A DNA stretch of 64,000 bases from NCBI RefSeq assembly GCF_014467055.1, contig NZ_CP060696.1:2356001-2420000 (forward strand). The letters are read 5' to 3'. The notes beneath the pieces were generated by a model. That model made no database searches, had not been told where the DNA came from, and saw only the letters and a list, made by a program, of their open reading frames with translations. This document shows positions 25,667 to 34,757 of the stretch, piece by piece. The stretch comes from Caproicibacterium amylolyticum. GTDB lineage: Bacteria; Bacillota; Clostridia; Oscillospirales; Acutalibacteraceae. The position numbers and the translations under genes are program-made. The first letter of the stretch is position 1, and every line of letters begins with the position of its first letter.

Positions 25667-25708
25667 AAAAAGCACTTTGCCGCCGCAAAAGGTGACAAAG
25701 TGCTTTTT
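25667..25708. terminator. Bidirectional terminator
   Basis: Arms AAAAAGCACTTTG (25667-25679) and CAAAGTGCTTTTT (25696-25708) between convergent genes. Confidence 0.9.
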
Positions 25709-25719
25709 GTTAATCCCGA

Positions 25720-26577
25720 TTATTTGTCCTGCTCCAGCATATTCTGCACAGCCGCAAGTTTTGCCCGTGTGTCACGTCTGCCCATGCGGTAAATTTCCAT
25801 CAGCGTTTTCGAATTTTTTTCGTAGCGGCTGATATTGATGGGGCTGCTCGGCCGGATAACGACCATATTCCCCATTGCTTCCTGCCGACGAATAAACACC
25901 AATTCGTGATTGTACACATCCGTGCGTGCCTGCAGGGTATCGATAAATGCCGGGTAATCTCTGTACAGCGTCTTAATAAATGCACGCGGATAATCCAGCC
26001 CCGGACGTTTGCGGAAAGAATAGTCCCGTGTTAAAACCACTACATTTTTGAGATTGCCGTCACAAATAGAACGTTCATACGGCACCGGAGCCGCAATGCC
26101 GCCGTCCAAATACGGCCGTCCGTCAATCGTGATAATATTGGACAAAAACGGAAGCGAGCTGGAAGCCTGCACCGGCAGGAAATGTTCGTCCATATCCTCC
26201 CTGCCAAAGAAAGCCGCTCCACCGGTCAGCAAATCAGTTGCACCCACCATCAGCCGCACATTTGAACTGCGGAACGCTTCTTCATCAAATGGATTCAGTT
26301 CATGAAAAAGTTCGCCAAAAATAAAGTCAAAACCAAAAAGAGAGCCTGTCTGCCGTAGATTTCTAACACTGACATACCGGTCATCCGTCACGTATTTATA
26401 AAATATTTCCTTGTTCCTCTCGTACTGACCGGAAACGTAGCTAAGCGCACAGCACGCGCCCGCAGAAACTGCATATACTGACGGAAAGCTGACTTTGTTC
26501 ATCATTAACTCGTCCAGCACACCCGCGGTATAAACACCGCGCATTCCGCCGCCTTCCAGCACCAATCCAACTGCCAC
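25720..26577 (-). CDS. Patatin-like phospholipase
   Basis: A 285-residue cytoplasmic serine lipase of the patatin family (RssA/YqhO type), with a Ser-Asp dyad. The oxyanion loop GGGMRG is at residues 9-14, the nucleophile serine at about 39 in VYAVSAGA, and the catalytic aspartate in YLDGGIAAPVPYE (about 157). The nucleophile elbow reads AVSAG instead of the usual GxSxG, with the first glycine replaced by alanine, which is seen in some family members. Start ATG 26577 with GAGGGA upstream. Confidence 0.88.
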   Translation of the reverse strand: MAVGLVLEGGGMRGVYTAGVLDELMMNKVSFPSVYAVSAGACCALSYVSGQYERNKEIFYKYVTDDRYVSVRNLRQTGSLFGFDFIFGELFHELNPFDEEAFRSSNVRLMVGATDLLTGGAAFFGREDMDEHFLPVQASSSLPFLSNIITIDGRPYLDGGIAAPVPYERSICDGNLKNVVVLTRDYSFRKRPGLDYPRAFIKTLYRDYPAFIDTLQARTDVYNHELVFIRRQEAMGNMVVIRPSSPINISRYEKNSKTLMEIYRMGRRDTRAKLAAVQNMLEQDK

Positions 26578-26736
26578 GGCTTATCCCTCCATCTTTTCTT
26601 TTTCCTTCATTATAAAAGAACAGGCGGCAAAAAACAAGGGCGCACGTTTCTTCATTGTTTACCAAAATAAAATAATTGTCACCTTTTGTTTACAACTGTA
26701 TTTCAATAATTATCCTGAGTCACCAAATTATTTTAC
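26578..26736. other. Intergenic, no gene seen
   Basis: AT-rich spacer between the patatin-like gene and the divergent trp transporter leader. Nothing beyond promoter DNA is supported. Confidence 0.4.
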
Positions 26737-26765
26737 TTGACAAACAAAAAGTCTGGCCCTATAAT
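26737..26765 (+). promoter_or_regulatory. Promoter of trpXYZ leader
   Basis: TTGACA at 26737-26742, 17-bp spacer, TATAAT at 26760-26765: a full consensus match. Confidence 0.9.
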
Positions 26766-26771
26766 ATCAAC

Positions 26772-27066
26772 AAAGTAAATCGCGAAAACCTGTGAGAAAG
26801 AGAAGTACGCCGGCAGATGCCGTTTCAGAGAGCTGTGCATTGGTGAAAGCACAGTACGAACACGGCTGGCAGAATGGACTTTCGAGGGCAAACCCAACGG
26901 TGCATCTTGCCAAGTAGGGGCGACGGAGTCTTTCCCCGTTACAAGGAAAGCGCGCATGGCTTTGTGCGCGGCAAAGCGGACGCATTTGCGTCAATCTGGG
27001 TGGTACCGCAGGAGTGTATTCAAAGCTCTTGTCCCTGTTGTTTTCAGCAGGGGCAAGAGCTTTTTT
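26772..27066 (+). promoter_or_regulatory. T-box riboswitch, predicted tRNA-Trp specific
   Basis: The T-box sequence TGGGTGGTACCGC is at 26997-27009. Stem I spans about 26780-26895, with GGTGAAAGC in the distal loop and GAATGGACTTTCGAGG on the 3' side. There the specifier codon reads TGG (26875-26877) followed by A, which is tryptophan. Just after the T-box lies an intrinsic terminator. Uncharged tRNA-Trp would pair with both sites and favour the antiterminator, switching on the tryptophan transporter. The specifier is inferred from its place in the loop. Confidence 0.92.
27024..27066 (+). terminator. T-box regulated terminator
   Basis: Fourteen-bp stem (27024-27037 with 27048-27061, one T-G pair), 10-base loop, then TTTTTT. 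The 3' part of the T-box and the 5' arm are close enough to compete. Confidence 0.9.
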
Positions 27067-27093
27067 ATAATCATTTTGAGGAGGAACAATCTT

Positions 27094-28110
27094 ATGAAAA
27101 AGGCAGAAGCACGTTTTACGGCAGCAGTTTTAGCAGGAATTTTGGCAGTTTCCTGCACAGCCTGCGGTGGCGCAGGAACTTCCGGCAGCGGCAATACAGC
27201 AACGGGCGGGAAAAAAATCGGCGTAATTCAGTACACCACCGTTCCTTCACTGGACAACTGCTACAAGGGCTTCATCAAGGGTCTTGCGGATGAAGGCTTT
27301 ACCGAGGGCAAGAACCTGACGATTGACTTTCAAAATGCACAGGCGGAAACCGCCACAGCAGACACACAGGCACAGACCATGGCCGCGAAAAAGTACGACC
27401 TGATCAGCGCAATCGCCACCCCCGCCGCAATGAGTGCGTACGCTGCGGCCAAGGCAAACAACATTCCAGTGGTATTTACCGCGGTCAGCGATCCGGTCGC
27501 TGCGAAACTGGTGCAGAGCCTTGACAAACCCGGCACCAGCTGCACCGGCAGCAGTGATCAGCTTCCGCTGGAAGCACAAGTCAAGATGATTCGCGCATTC
27601 CTGCCCAAAGCAACCAAAATCGGGATTCTTTACACCACCAGTGAGCCAAACTCCGTTTCAACACTGGCACGCTTAAAAAAGATCGCGCCGAAATACAATT
27701 TTGAAGTTGTGAAACAAGGTGTCACCAATGCAAGCGAGGTTGCTTCCGGCGCGGAAGCACTCATTGCCAAAGGCGTTGACTGCTTTAACAACTTTACCGA
27801 CAACAACGTTGTCAACAATCTGCCAAGCGTTCTGCAAGTTGCCAACAAAGCAGGTATTCCGGTGTTCGGCTCGGAAGAAGAACAGGTTAAAAATGGCTGC
27901 CTTGCCTCCGTCAGCATTGACTTTGTCGCACTGGGCGAGGAAACCGGTAAAATGGCAGGCAAAATTCTGAAAGGTGAAGCCAAAGCAGAGGATACAAAGG
28001 TCTATGTTGTACAGGAAGGCAAGCCAATTTACAACACCGACGTTCTCTCCAAGCTGAAGCTGACCCTGCCGGATGACTACAAGAGCGCTACAAAAACTGC
28101 TACAAAGTAA
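27094..28110 (+). CDS. trpX: Tryptophan ABC transporter substrate-binding lipoprotein
   Basis: A 338-residue binding protein of the TrpX family (ABC substrate-binding, PF04392 type). The signal peptide ends in the lipobox SCTACG, so the cysteine near residue 24 is probably lipidated. The mature part begins KKIGVIQYTTVPSLDNCYKG and contains AIATPAAMSAY and VVFTAVSDPVAAKLV, as in the family. The predicted Trp T-box in front supports tryptophan as the substrate. ATG 27094 with GAGGAGG upstream; the open frame extends to 26956 only because the leader happens to be open. Confidence 0.9.
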   Translation: MKKAEARFTAAVLAGILAVSCTACGGAGTSGSGNTATGGKKIGVIQYTTVPSLDNCYKGFIKGLADEGFTEGKNLTIDFQNAQAETATADTQAQTMAAKKYDLISAIATPAAMSAYAAAKANNIPVVFTAVSDPVAAKLVQSLDKPGTSCTGSSDQLPLEAQVKMIRAFLPKATKIGILYTTSEPNSVSTLARLKKIAPKYNFEVVKQGVTNASEVASGAEALIAKGVDCFNNFTDNNVVNNLPSVLQVANKAGIPVFGSEEEQVKNGCLASVSIDFVALGEETGKMAGKILKGEAKAEDTKVYVVQEGKPIYNTDVLSKLKLTLPDDYKSATKTATK

Positions 28111-28254
28111 TATGCTTTTCACTTGGAAAAGCCGCAAATACAGCTTGTTTGATTATTCATTACGAAATTACTTTCCGCCGCTTACTATAGCAATTCTAAA
28201 AATTATTGGCACAAAGACAAGACTCTGGGCTTGCTTCTTATGCTGCTAAGAGTA

Positions 28255-28316
28255 AGACCGTGGCGCTGCGCGCGCCACACTGCGGTCGCTTTCTAAGAAA
28301 GCGACAGAAAGTAACT
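28255..28316 (+). repeat. Two-hairpin dispersed repeat, copy A
   Basis: A 62-bp element beginning AGACCGTGG, with hairpin 1 (GTGGCGC...GCGCCAC) and hairpin 2 (GTCGCTTTCTTAGAAAGCGAC-like arms), ending GAAAGTAACT. It is repeated in inverted orientation at 32699-32760 with only two differences in 62 positions and no gap. It lies between trpX and trpY. Confidence 0.85.
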
Positions 28317-28359
28317 TCACATCGCTATAAAATGACCTACAGGAAAGCAGGGATACGGA

Positions 28360-29277
28360 TTGGATATTTTTATTGGACTTGTACAGGTCATCCTGCGCGA
28401 GGGATTCATCTACGGCATCATGGCGGTCGGCGTCTACATCACCTATAAGGTTCTGGATTTTCCGGATTTAACTGTAGACGGTTCGTTCCCGCTTGGGATG
28501 TGTACGGCGGCGGCACTGATTACAGCGGGCGTCAACCCGTGGCTCGCGTGCTTAATCAGCTTTGCGGCAGGCGCGGGCGCGGGTGCCGTTACCGGCCTGC
28601 TGCATGTCAAACTACACATCACCGACCTGCTTTCCGGTATTCTGGTCATGACCGCCCTGTTCAGCGTCAACATGGTCATTACCGGCAAAAAAGCAGTTAT
28701 GGCAATTTACGATATGCCTACAATTTTTAACAGCGGCCTTGGCGGTACGCTGCACACTGCACTCGACCAGTGGGGCTGGGTGCTCATGGCGTTCATTGTC
28801 TGCATTGTTGTAAAACTGCTGATCGACGCCTACCTGAAAACACGCTCCGGTCTGCTGCTGCGTGCTTCCGGCAGTAATCCGCAATTTGTGATTTCACAGG
28901 GCAAAAATCCCGGCAACATGAAAATTCTCGGTCTGATTCTCGGCAACGGCCTGACTGCACTTTCCGGCTGTGTGCTGACCCAGCAGAAAGAAAGCGCAGA
29001 CGTCACCTCCGGCACCGGCATGGTGGTAATGTCGCTCGCCGCCGTCATTATCGGCGCGGCGCTGCTGGGGCGTGTAAAGTGGATGAAACCCACCCTCACC
29101 GCAATCATCGGCATGATTTTGTACCGTGCCTGCCTCACCATTGCCATGCAGCTGGGCATGGACACCAATTTCTTAAAGATGCTTATGTCCATCATCTTTG
29201 TCATTGCTTTGGTTGCAAGCCGCTTTGCAACGGGAAGGAGGAAGCACAATGCCGCAGTTGACCGCACCCGCATCTGA
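28360..29277 (+). CDS. trpY: Tryptophan ABC transporter permease
   Basis: A 305-residue membrane protein with about eight helices, of the family that includes branched-chain amino acid permeases (BPD_transp_2). TTG start at 28360 with GGGAT-type weak site upstream. It contains DFPDLTVDGSFPLG early and the loop RASGSNPQFVISQGKNPGNM, which is the typical permease-ATPase contact. It is 249 bp downstream of trpX, the gap being filled by repeat copy A, and overlaps trpZ by 29 bases. Confidence 0.88.
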   Translation: MDIFIGLVQVILREGFIYGIMAVGVYITYKVLDFPDLTVDGSFPLGMCTAAALITAGVNPWLACLISFAAGAGAGAVTGLLHVKLHITDLLSGILVMTALFSVNMVITGKKAVMAIYDMPTIFNSGLGGTLHTALDQWGWVLMAFIVCIVVKLLIDAYLKTRSGLLLRASGSNPQFVISQGKNPGNMKILGLILGNGLTALSGCVLTQQKESADVTSGTGMVVMSLAAVIIGAALLGRVKWMKPTLTAIIGMILYRACLTIAMQLGMDTNFLKMLMSIIFVIALVASRFATGRRKHNAAVDRTRI

Positions 29278-30055
29278 CGCGTTAGTTCGTATTGAGCATA
29301 TTTACAAAACATTCAACGCCGGTTCTGTTAACGAAGTGGTGCTGTTTCAGGATTACAATCTGCAAATCCGCGAAGGCAGCTTCACTGCGGTCGTCGGCAG
29401 CAACGGTTCCGGCAAAACAACGATTCTCAACCTTCTGTGCGGCAGCCTTCCCGTTGATTCCGGCCATATTTTTGTAAAGGGAAAAGAAATCACCAAATTA
29501 AAGGAACATGAACGCAGCCGCTTCATTGGGCGCGTGTTTCAGAATCCAGCAGCAGGCACCTGCCCCAGTCTGACGATTCTGGAAAACATGGCGCTGGCAG
29601 ACAACAAAGGCGGCAGTTTTCTGCTGCAGCGCGGCGTAAACCGCAAACGCGCCGATTCCTACAAAGAGCAGCTTTCGCTGCTGCACATGGGGCTGGAAGA
29701 TAAACTCGGCATACAGGTGGGCAGCCTTTCCGGCGGGCAGCGGCAGGCACTTGCGCTGCTGATTGCAGCCATGACGCCGCTTGATCTGCTGATTCTGGAC
29801 GAACACACGGCGGCACTGGACCCGCGTTCCAGCGAAACCGTCATGGAACTGACCCGCCGGGTTGTGGAAGAAAAACACGTTACCACACTGATGGTAACGC
29901 ACAACCTGAAATTCGCCATCAATTACGGCGACCGGCTGATTATGATGCACCGCGGAAAAATCGTTTTGGATGCCGCTGACGATGAAAAGGCAAAACTCGG
30001 CACGCATGACCTGACGGAAAAATTCGCCGAAATTGGTCTGGAGGATGGAAACTAA
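29249..30055 (+). CDS. trpZ: Tryptophan ABC transporter ATP-binding protein
   Basis: A 268-residue ATPase. Walker A is GSNGSGKTT (about 50-58), the signature is LSGGQRQAL (about 159), and Walker B is LLILDEHTAALDP, where histidine follows the catalytic glutamate. The start is ATG 29249 with AAGGAGG upstream and overlaps the permease; the upstream frame to 29198 is only the permease gene in another frame. A terminator follows. Confidence 0.9.
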   Translation: MPQLTAPASDALVRIEHIYKTFNAGSVNEVVLFQDYNLQIREGSFTAVVGSNGSGKTTILNLLCGSLPVDSGHIFVKGKEITKLKEHERSRFIGRVFQNPAAGTCPSLTILENMALADNKGGSFLLQRGVNRKRADSYKEQLSLLHMGLEDKLGIQVGSLSGGQRQALALLIAAMTPLDLLILDEHTAALDPRSSETVMELTRRVVEEKHVTTLMVTHNLKFAINYGDRLIMMHRGKIVLDAADDEKAKLGTHDLTEKFAEIGLEDGN

Positions 30056-30062
30056 ACAAACG

Positions 30063-30111
30063 AATCCCCGACTGCCGCAAATTTACTTTGCGTGCAGCCG
30101 GGGATTTTTAT
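30063..30111. terminator. Terminator after trpXYZ
   Basis: Arms AATCCCCG/CGGGGATT enclosing a further CGCAAA...TTTGCG pairing, then TTTTTATTTT. It lies between convergent genes. Confidence 0.8.
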
Positions 30112-30114
30112 TTT

Positions 30115-31767
30115 CTAATGCCGGTAGCGGTCATGGGAAAAGTCTTCGTCCTCTTCTTCCTTAGCACGCAAATACGCCTCGTAGTCGAACCCATCTTCTT
30201 CGTCCACCGTGGACTTGTAGCGCGAGCGATGCGGTGCTTCTTTTGGCTGCACATATTCTTCCCGCGCGTATTCTTCATCCTGTGATAGCTGCTCATGTGT
30301 CAGTTCTGGCTCCCGATGCATCACGGGTGCGGCCTTTGGTTCACCGGTCAGCCATGCCGGCAGCTTTGCAAGGATACGCGTCGGCAGCACCTTGCGTACA
30401 GACTGCATCAGCGGTACAAAGTTAATTGCAATCATCAATACCGTCAACAGGGAACACCACAGATAGCACCACTTGACATTCTGCACCATCAAAAATGCTT
30501 CCAAGCCCAGAACGACTGTATCCGCAGTCAGGCGCAGCGGGCTGAACCGCACATGAATAAACCGACGCGTGTCAAACACACGGGTAATAAACATAATAAA
30601 ATATGCCATAAAGGTAGCAAACGCCGCACCATGCGGCCCCCAAAGCGGAATCAGCACCACGTTAAGCACAACATTGACAACCGCCGCGATAATCGTTGTT
30701 ACCATGTTGTTCACGCTGCGCTTTTCTACCATATACACCGTGCCGAGGAAACTCGCCAGGCAGGAAAAGGCCGTTGCCAGCACAAGCATAGGAATGTAAA
30801 CCCAGCCTTTGTGGAACAAAGGGCCGGAGGTCAGCACATCAATGAGCGGACGGCACAGCAGAATGACCAGCGCACTGCCAACAAAAACGATGGCAGTCAT
30901 GGCATGGAATACTTTCGTGAAAAACCGTGCTCTCCCCTTTTCTTCAGTGATGGAGGACATTTGCCACGCATCCAGAAAGACGCTGACTACCAGTGAAATC
31001 AAGTTTGGTATTTTGTACGCACCGGCAAAAACACTGGAAACCGTATCTCCCAGCATGCTCTGCACCATCAGCCGGTCCGCACTGTTCGTCAGCCAGAAGG
31101 CAACTTTGTTTGGAATCAGCGGTGCCGAGTATTTCAGCATCTGTTCAGTAGTCAGCTTATTCAGATGGCGGAAACGAATAAATTTGTGCAGCCCTGCAAT
31201 CCAAAACAAAACCGCCGCGCCAATCAAATCGGGAATAATAATGCCCAGCATAAACCCGGTAACGCCCATTTTCAGCGGATACAGGAACAGAAGTGTGAAA
31301 ATGACCGTAGTAAAGGTTGTAAAAATGCCCTCTGCCGCGTACAGCTTGACCATATTCCTCGCACGAATAAACTGACTGCACATATTACGCAGTGAGGAAG
31401 TAAACACGAAGACTGCCACCAGCATACTGCGCCCTTTCATAAATTCCAGCCCCGGAATATTTTCCAGCAGCGGAGAAAGCAGCAACAGCCCCAGTGAACC
31501 TAAACAGGTGACCAGCAGGCTGACCGTGAAAACATCTTTTTTGTTGTACCGGCGGTCCAGCCCAAACCGGGTAATACCATCCACAATCTGCAGGGAAAAC
31601 AGCGGAATCAGCACGTTGCCCATATCCTGCAGCACACTGGCGGTACCGAAGTCACTTCCCAGCGCGTGTGTGTTGAACCGCGTCATCAGGATAGTCAAAA
31701 TCTTGGAGCTAAAAGTACCCACTGCAAAAATCAGCGTATTGGACAGCAGTGTTTTATATTTATTCAA
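30115..31767 (-). CDS. Polysaccharide flippase (MurJ/Wzx-like, MOP superfamily)
   Basis: A 550-residue membrane protein with about fourteen helices to residue 450, then a hydrophilic, charged tail of about 90 residues rich in Glu, Asp, Arg and Tyr. The fold matches lipid-linked sugar flippases that carry undecaprenyl-bound units across the membrane. TTG start at 31767 with GGGAG nine bases upstream. No glycosyltransferase genes adjoin it, so its cargo (wall precursor, capsule, other) is open. The acidic tail may bind partners. Confidence 0.85.
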   Translation of the reverse strand: MNKYKTLLSNTLIFAVGTFSSKILTILMTRFNTHALGSDFGTASVLQDMGNVLIPLFSLQIVDGITRFGLDRRYNKKDVFTVSLLVTCLGSLGLLLLSPLLENIPGLEFMKGRSMLVAVFVFTSSLRNMCSQFIRARNMVKLYAAEGIFTTFTTVIFTLLFLYPLKMGVTGFMLGIIIPDLIGAAVLFWIAGLHKFIRFRHLNKLTTEQMLKYSAPLIPNKVAFWLTNSADRLMVQSMLGDTVSSVFAGAYKIPNLISLVVSVFLDAWQMSSITEEKGRARFFTKVFHAMTAIVFVGSALVILLCRPLIDVLTSGPLFHKGWVYIPMLVLATAFSCLASFLGTVYMVEKRSVNNMVTTIIAAVVNVVLNVVLIPLWGPHGAAFATFMAYFIMFITRVFDTRRFIHVRFSPLRLTADTVVLGLEAFLMVQNVKWCYLWCSLLTVLMIAINFVPLMQSVRKVLPTRILAKLPAWLTGEPKAAPVMHREPELTHEQLSQDEEYAREEYVQPKEAPHRSRYKSTVDEEDGFDYEAYLRAKEEEDEDFSHDRYRH

Positions 31768-31884
31768 AAAGCAGCGCTCCCGTCAATATAATGAACAGAA
31801 TCAATCTGTATTATAGCATACTCAAATGCAGAATTACAATGGACACAAAAAACAACGGACTGCTTTTTCATAACCTGTTTTTCA

Positions 31885-31922
31885 GCACAAAAGCCGCAGG
31901 CTCTTTTCAGAACCTGCGGCTT
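31885..31922 (-). terminator. Terminator of araD
   Basis: Arms AAGCCGCAGG (31891-31900) and CCTGCGGCTT (31913-31922); on the minus strand TTTTG follows. Confidence 0.8.
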
Positions 31923-31936
31923 AGTTTTTTGTGCAG

Positions 31937-32656
31937 TTAGTGTTTTTTTGCCTGTCCGTAGTAAGCGTGCTCGCCGTGCTTGCGCAGGAAGTGCTTGTCC
32001 AGTAACTCCTGCTGCATCGGCTGCATCCGCACGCCCTCGGTATTTTCAGTGTGCCATGCCATCATGGCAACTTCCTCCAGCACAACGGCGTTGTAAACCG
32101 CTTCATTGCAGTCTTTGCCCCAGCTGAACGGCCCGTGGGAATGTACCAGCACTGCCGGCACATGAATCGGGTCGATTTTGCCGTTTTTGAAAGTTTCCAC
32201 AATCACATTGCCGGTTTCCTTTTCGTATTCGCCGGTGGTGACAGTGCCGATTTCTGCCGGTGTCATTTTGCGAGTGCAGGGAATCTCGCCGTAAAAATAA
32301 TCGCCGTGTGTGGTGCCGTATGCCGGAATACCGCGGCCCGCCTGCGACCAGATTGTCGCCCAGCGGGAATGGGTGTGCACCACGCCGCCAATACCGGGGA
32401 ACTGGCGGTACAGCACCGCGTGTGTCGGCGTATCGGAGGACGGATTCAGTTCGCCCTCCACCTTGTTGCCGTCCAAATCACAAACGACCATATCCGCCGG
32501 GGTCAGCTGGTCATAAGGAACGCCGGAAGGTTTAATAACAAACAGCTTGGTTTCCGGGTCATAGCCGGAAACGTTGCCCCAGGTAAAAACGACAAGACCG
32601 TGCTTCGGCAAATCCAGATTTGCCTTGCACACTTCTTCTTTTAGTTTTTCAAGCAT
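31937..32656 (-). CDS. araD: L-ribulose-5-phosphate 4-epimerase
   Basis: A 239-residue class II aldolase-like enzyme that converts L-ribulose 5-phosphate to D-xylulose 5-phosphate, using a zinc ion. Metal ligands are the histidines of VVHTHSRWA (about 94-97) and of [10 protein letters not shown] (about 170); WGNVSG and KPSGVPYD bind phosphate. Length and motifs fit the family fully. It is the last gene of araR-araB-araD, 365 bp after araB. That gap is filled with hairpins. Confidence 0.95.
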   Translation of the reverse strand: MLEKLKEEVCKANLDLPKHGLVVFTWGNVSGYDPETKLFVIKPSGVPYDQLTPADMVVCDLDGNKVEGELNPSSDTPTHAVLYRQFPGIGGVVHTHSRWATIWSQAGRGIPAYGTTHGDYFYGEIPCTRKMTPAEIGTVTTGEYEKETGNVIVETFKNGKIDPIHVPAVLVHSHGPFSWGKDCNEAVYNAVVLEEVAMMAWHTENTEGVRMQPMQQELLDKHFLRKHGEHAYYGQAKKH

Positions 32657-32698
32657 GATAATTTTCCTTTCTGCAGCAATTCATAAAAAATGATAAAG

Positions 32699-32760
32699 AG
32701 TTACTTTCCGTCACTTTCTTAGAAAGCGACCGCAGTGTGGCGCGCGCAGCGCCACGGTCT
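32699..32760 (-). repeat. Two-hairpin dispersed repeat, copy B
   Basis: The inverted twin of 28255-28316: 60 of 62 positions agree. The two changes lie in hairpin 2 and just after it. It starts 43 bp upstream of araD. Confidence 0.85.
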
Positions 32761-32954
32761 GATTCCTTGACCTTATCAGAAGCGCTCGCGGGTTTGTTAC
32801 TCCCCTTTCAAGAGAAGATGTCCGCGCAGCGGACAAAAGGGTGTTCCCTGCAAGTCAGGCTCCCAAGGTCTTGCACTTGCGGCGTGGCTTCACCGCCGCA
32901 GGGAACGCTGCTGTATATCCCTTTTTTACAATAAGAGCTTTTCGGGCAAGTGAT
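32761..32954. repeat. Multi-hairpin spacer between araB and araD
   Basis: Beyond repeat copies B and C this spacer has further inverted repeats: GTCCGC/GCGGAC at 32820-32834, and TTCCCTGC/GCAGGGAA at 32844-32851 and 32898-32905. Inside the latter lies GCGGCG/CGCCGC at 32879-32899. No CDS is supported. It would fold in the ara message and may slow decay or mark an inserted element. Confidence 0.6.
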
Positions 32955-33018
32955 AAGACCGTGGGCTTCGCCCACACCCACCGCCTTTAAAAAGGCGGGC
33001 GAAACTTTTACTGAAAGA
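32955..33018 (+). repeat. Two-hairpin repeat, divergent copy C
   Basis: Begins AAGACCGTGGGC like copy A, with hairpin 1 GTGGGC/GCCCAC and hairpin 2 CCGCCTTT/AAAGGCGG, and ends GAAACTTTTACTG. Same plan as copies A and B but different stem sequence. It touches the stop codon of araB. Confidence 0.6.
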
Positions 33019-33021
33019 GCC

Positions 33022-34689
33022 TCAGTGTGTCTGTTCTGCTTTCAGTGTTTTCAGCCGCTTCATCACGTCATTTGCTCCGCGGCCGAAGTAGTCGTGCAGA
33101 GTCTTATATTCCGCAAACAGCTTGTCATAAACTGCCGCATTCTCCGGAATCGGTGTATACACAGTATCTTTGACCTTGCCCATTGCACGTGCTGCTTCAA
33201 AGATGTCGTCATAACCACCGGCTGCCTTGCCTGCCGCCTTTGCGGCAAAAATAGCACTGCCCAAAGCCGGCCCCTGCAGGGAGCCTGCAATCTTAATCGG
33301 CATATTGATAACATCGGCATAAATCTGCATGGTCATCGGGTCTTTCTGGCTGATTCCGCCGGAAGCAAAGAATTCCTCCACCGGTACACCATGCTCCCGG
33401 TAATTTTCAATAATGGCGCGGGTGCCGTATGCAGTTGCTTCAATCAGTGCACGGTAAATTTCCTCCGGCTTGGTTTGCAGGGTCATGCCCAGCATCATGC
33501 CGGTCAGGTCAACGTCAACCAGGATGGAACGGTTGCCGTTCCACCAGTCCAGCGCCAGCAAGCCGCTTTCGCCGGGCTTCTGCTTCTCTGCTTTCTCACG
33601 CAGGAACTTATGAATGTTCTTGTCCTCTGCTTTTGCCGCTTCATAATAGGAAGCGGGCAGGCAGTTTTCCACAAACCATGCAAAGTGGTCACCTACGCAG
33701 CTCTGGCCGGCTTCATAGCCGTAGTAGCCGGGCATTACGCCGTCAGCTACCACACCACACATACCGGGAACCTGCTTCTCCTCTTTGCCCATCATAATGT
33801 GGCAGGTGCTGGTACCCATGATTGCCAGCATTTTTGCCGGGCCGTCAATGCCGACTGCTGGCACGCAAACGTGCGCGTCCACGTTGCCGATTGCAACAGC
33901 CGTACCTGCATGCAGGCCGGTGAAAGCGGCGGCTTCTTCGGTCAGAACGCCTGCTGTTTCACCCAGCGGAGTAATCACTTTGCCCAGCTTTTCTTCTACA
34001 ACGTTTTCTAAACGCGGGTCAAGCGCCTTGAAGAAATCCTTGTTCGGATAACCGGTGCGCTTATTCCACATTGCCTTATAGCCGGCGGTGCAGGAGTTGC
34101 GGGTTTCCTTGCCGCACAACTGCCAAATGATCCAGTCAGCCGCTTCAATCCAGCGGTCCATTGCACTGTAAACTTCCGGAGCTTCGTCCAGCACCTGCCA
34201 CAGTTTCGGGATTGCCCATTCGCTGGAAATCTTGCCGCCGTAGTTCTGCAGCCACGGCTCTTTGCGCTGTGCTGCAATTTCGTTCAGGCGGTTTGCCTTG
34301 TCCTGGGCGGCATGGTGCTTCCACATCTTTACATAAGCGTGCGGATTGTGTTCAAATTCGGGCAGGAAGCAGAGTGGTGTACCATCCGCTTTTACGGGCA
34401 GAATGGTGCAGGCAGTGAAATCCGTGCCAACGCCGATTACGTCAGCGGGGTCAATTTTGCTTTCCGCCAGCACAGCCGGAATCGTCTTTTTCAGCACATC
34501 GAGGTAGTCCTGCGGATGCTGCAGCGCCCAGTCCGCGCCAAGCTTCGTGCCGTCCCAGAGTTCCTCATCCATAACTGCATGCGGATACTCATATACAGAG
34601 CTTGCCACTTCCTCACCGGTCTGTACATTGACCAGTACAGCGCGGCCGGAAAGGGAGCCGTAATCCACGCCGATCGTATACTTTGCCAT
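33022..34689 (-). CDS. araB: Ribulokinase
   Basis: A 555-residue FGGY-family kinase that phosphorylates L-ribulose with ATP. Landmarks are [18 protein letters not shown] at the N-terminus, [14 protein letters not shown] (about 86), [14 protein letters not shown] (about 180), [11 protein letters not shown] (about 290) and [20 protein letters not shown] near 437. Full length for the family. AGGAGG precedes ATG 34689. The operon contains araR and araD but no araA isomerase in this window. Confidence 0.95.
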   Translation of the reverse strand: MAKYTIGVDYGSLSGRAVLVNVQTGEEVASSVYEYPHAVMDEELWDGTKLGADWALQHPQDYLDVLKKTIPAVLAESKIDPADVIGVGTDFTACTILPVKADGTPLCFLPEFEHNPHAYVKMWKHHAAQDKANRLNEIAAQRKEPWLQNYGGKISSEWAIPKLWQVLDEAPEVYSAMDRWIEAADWIIWQLCGKETRNSCTAGYKAMWNKRTGYPNKDFFKALDPRLENVVEEKLGKVITPLGETAGVLTEEAAAFTGLHAGTAVAIGNVDAHVCVPAVGIDGPAKMLAIMGTSTCHIMMGKEEKQVPGMCGVVADGVMPGYYGYEAGQSCVGDHFAWFVENCLPASYYEAAKAEDKNIHKFLREKAEKQKPGESGLLALDWWNGNRSILVDVDLTGMMLGMTLQTKPEEIYRALIEATAYGTRAIIENYREHGVPVEEFFASGGISQKDPMTMQIYADVINMPIKIAGSLQGPALGSAIFAAKAAGKAAGGYDDIFEAARAMGKVKDTVYTPIPENAAVYDKLFAEYKTLHDYFGRGANDVMKRLKTLKAEQTH

Positions 34690-34727
34690 CTTAAGTTCCT
34701 CCTAAAAGCTAAATAATATTTATAATA

Positions 34728-34743
34728 TTGGAAACGAATTATT
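34728..34743. promoter_or_regulatory. Possible catabolite (CRE) site before araB
   Basis: TTGGAAACGAATTATT fits 14 of 16 positions of the CcpA site pattern WTGNAANCGNWWNCAW. It lies in the 68-bp gap between araR and araB. Confidence 0.35.
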
Positions 34744-34757
34744 AATTTCAAATGTCC

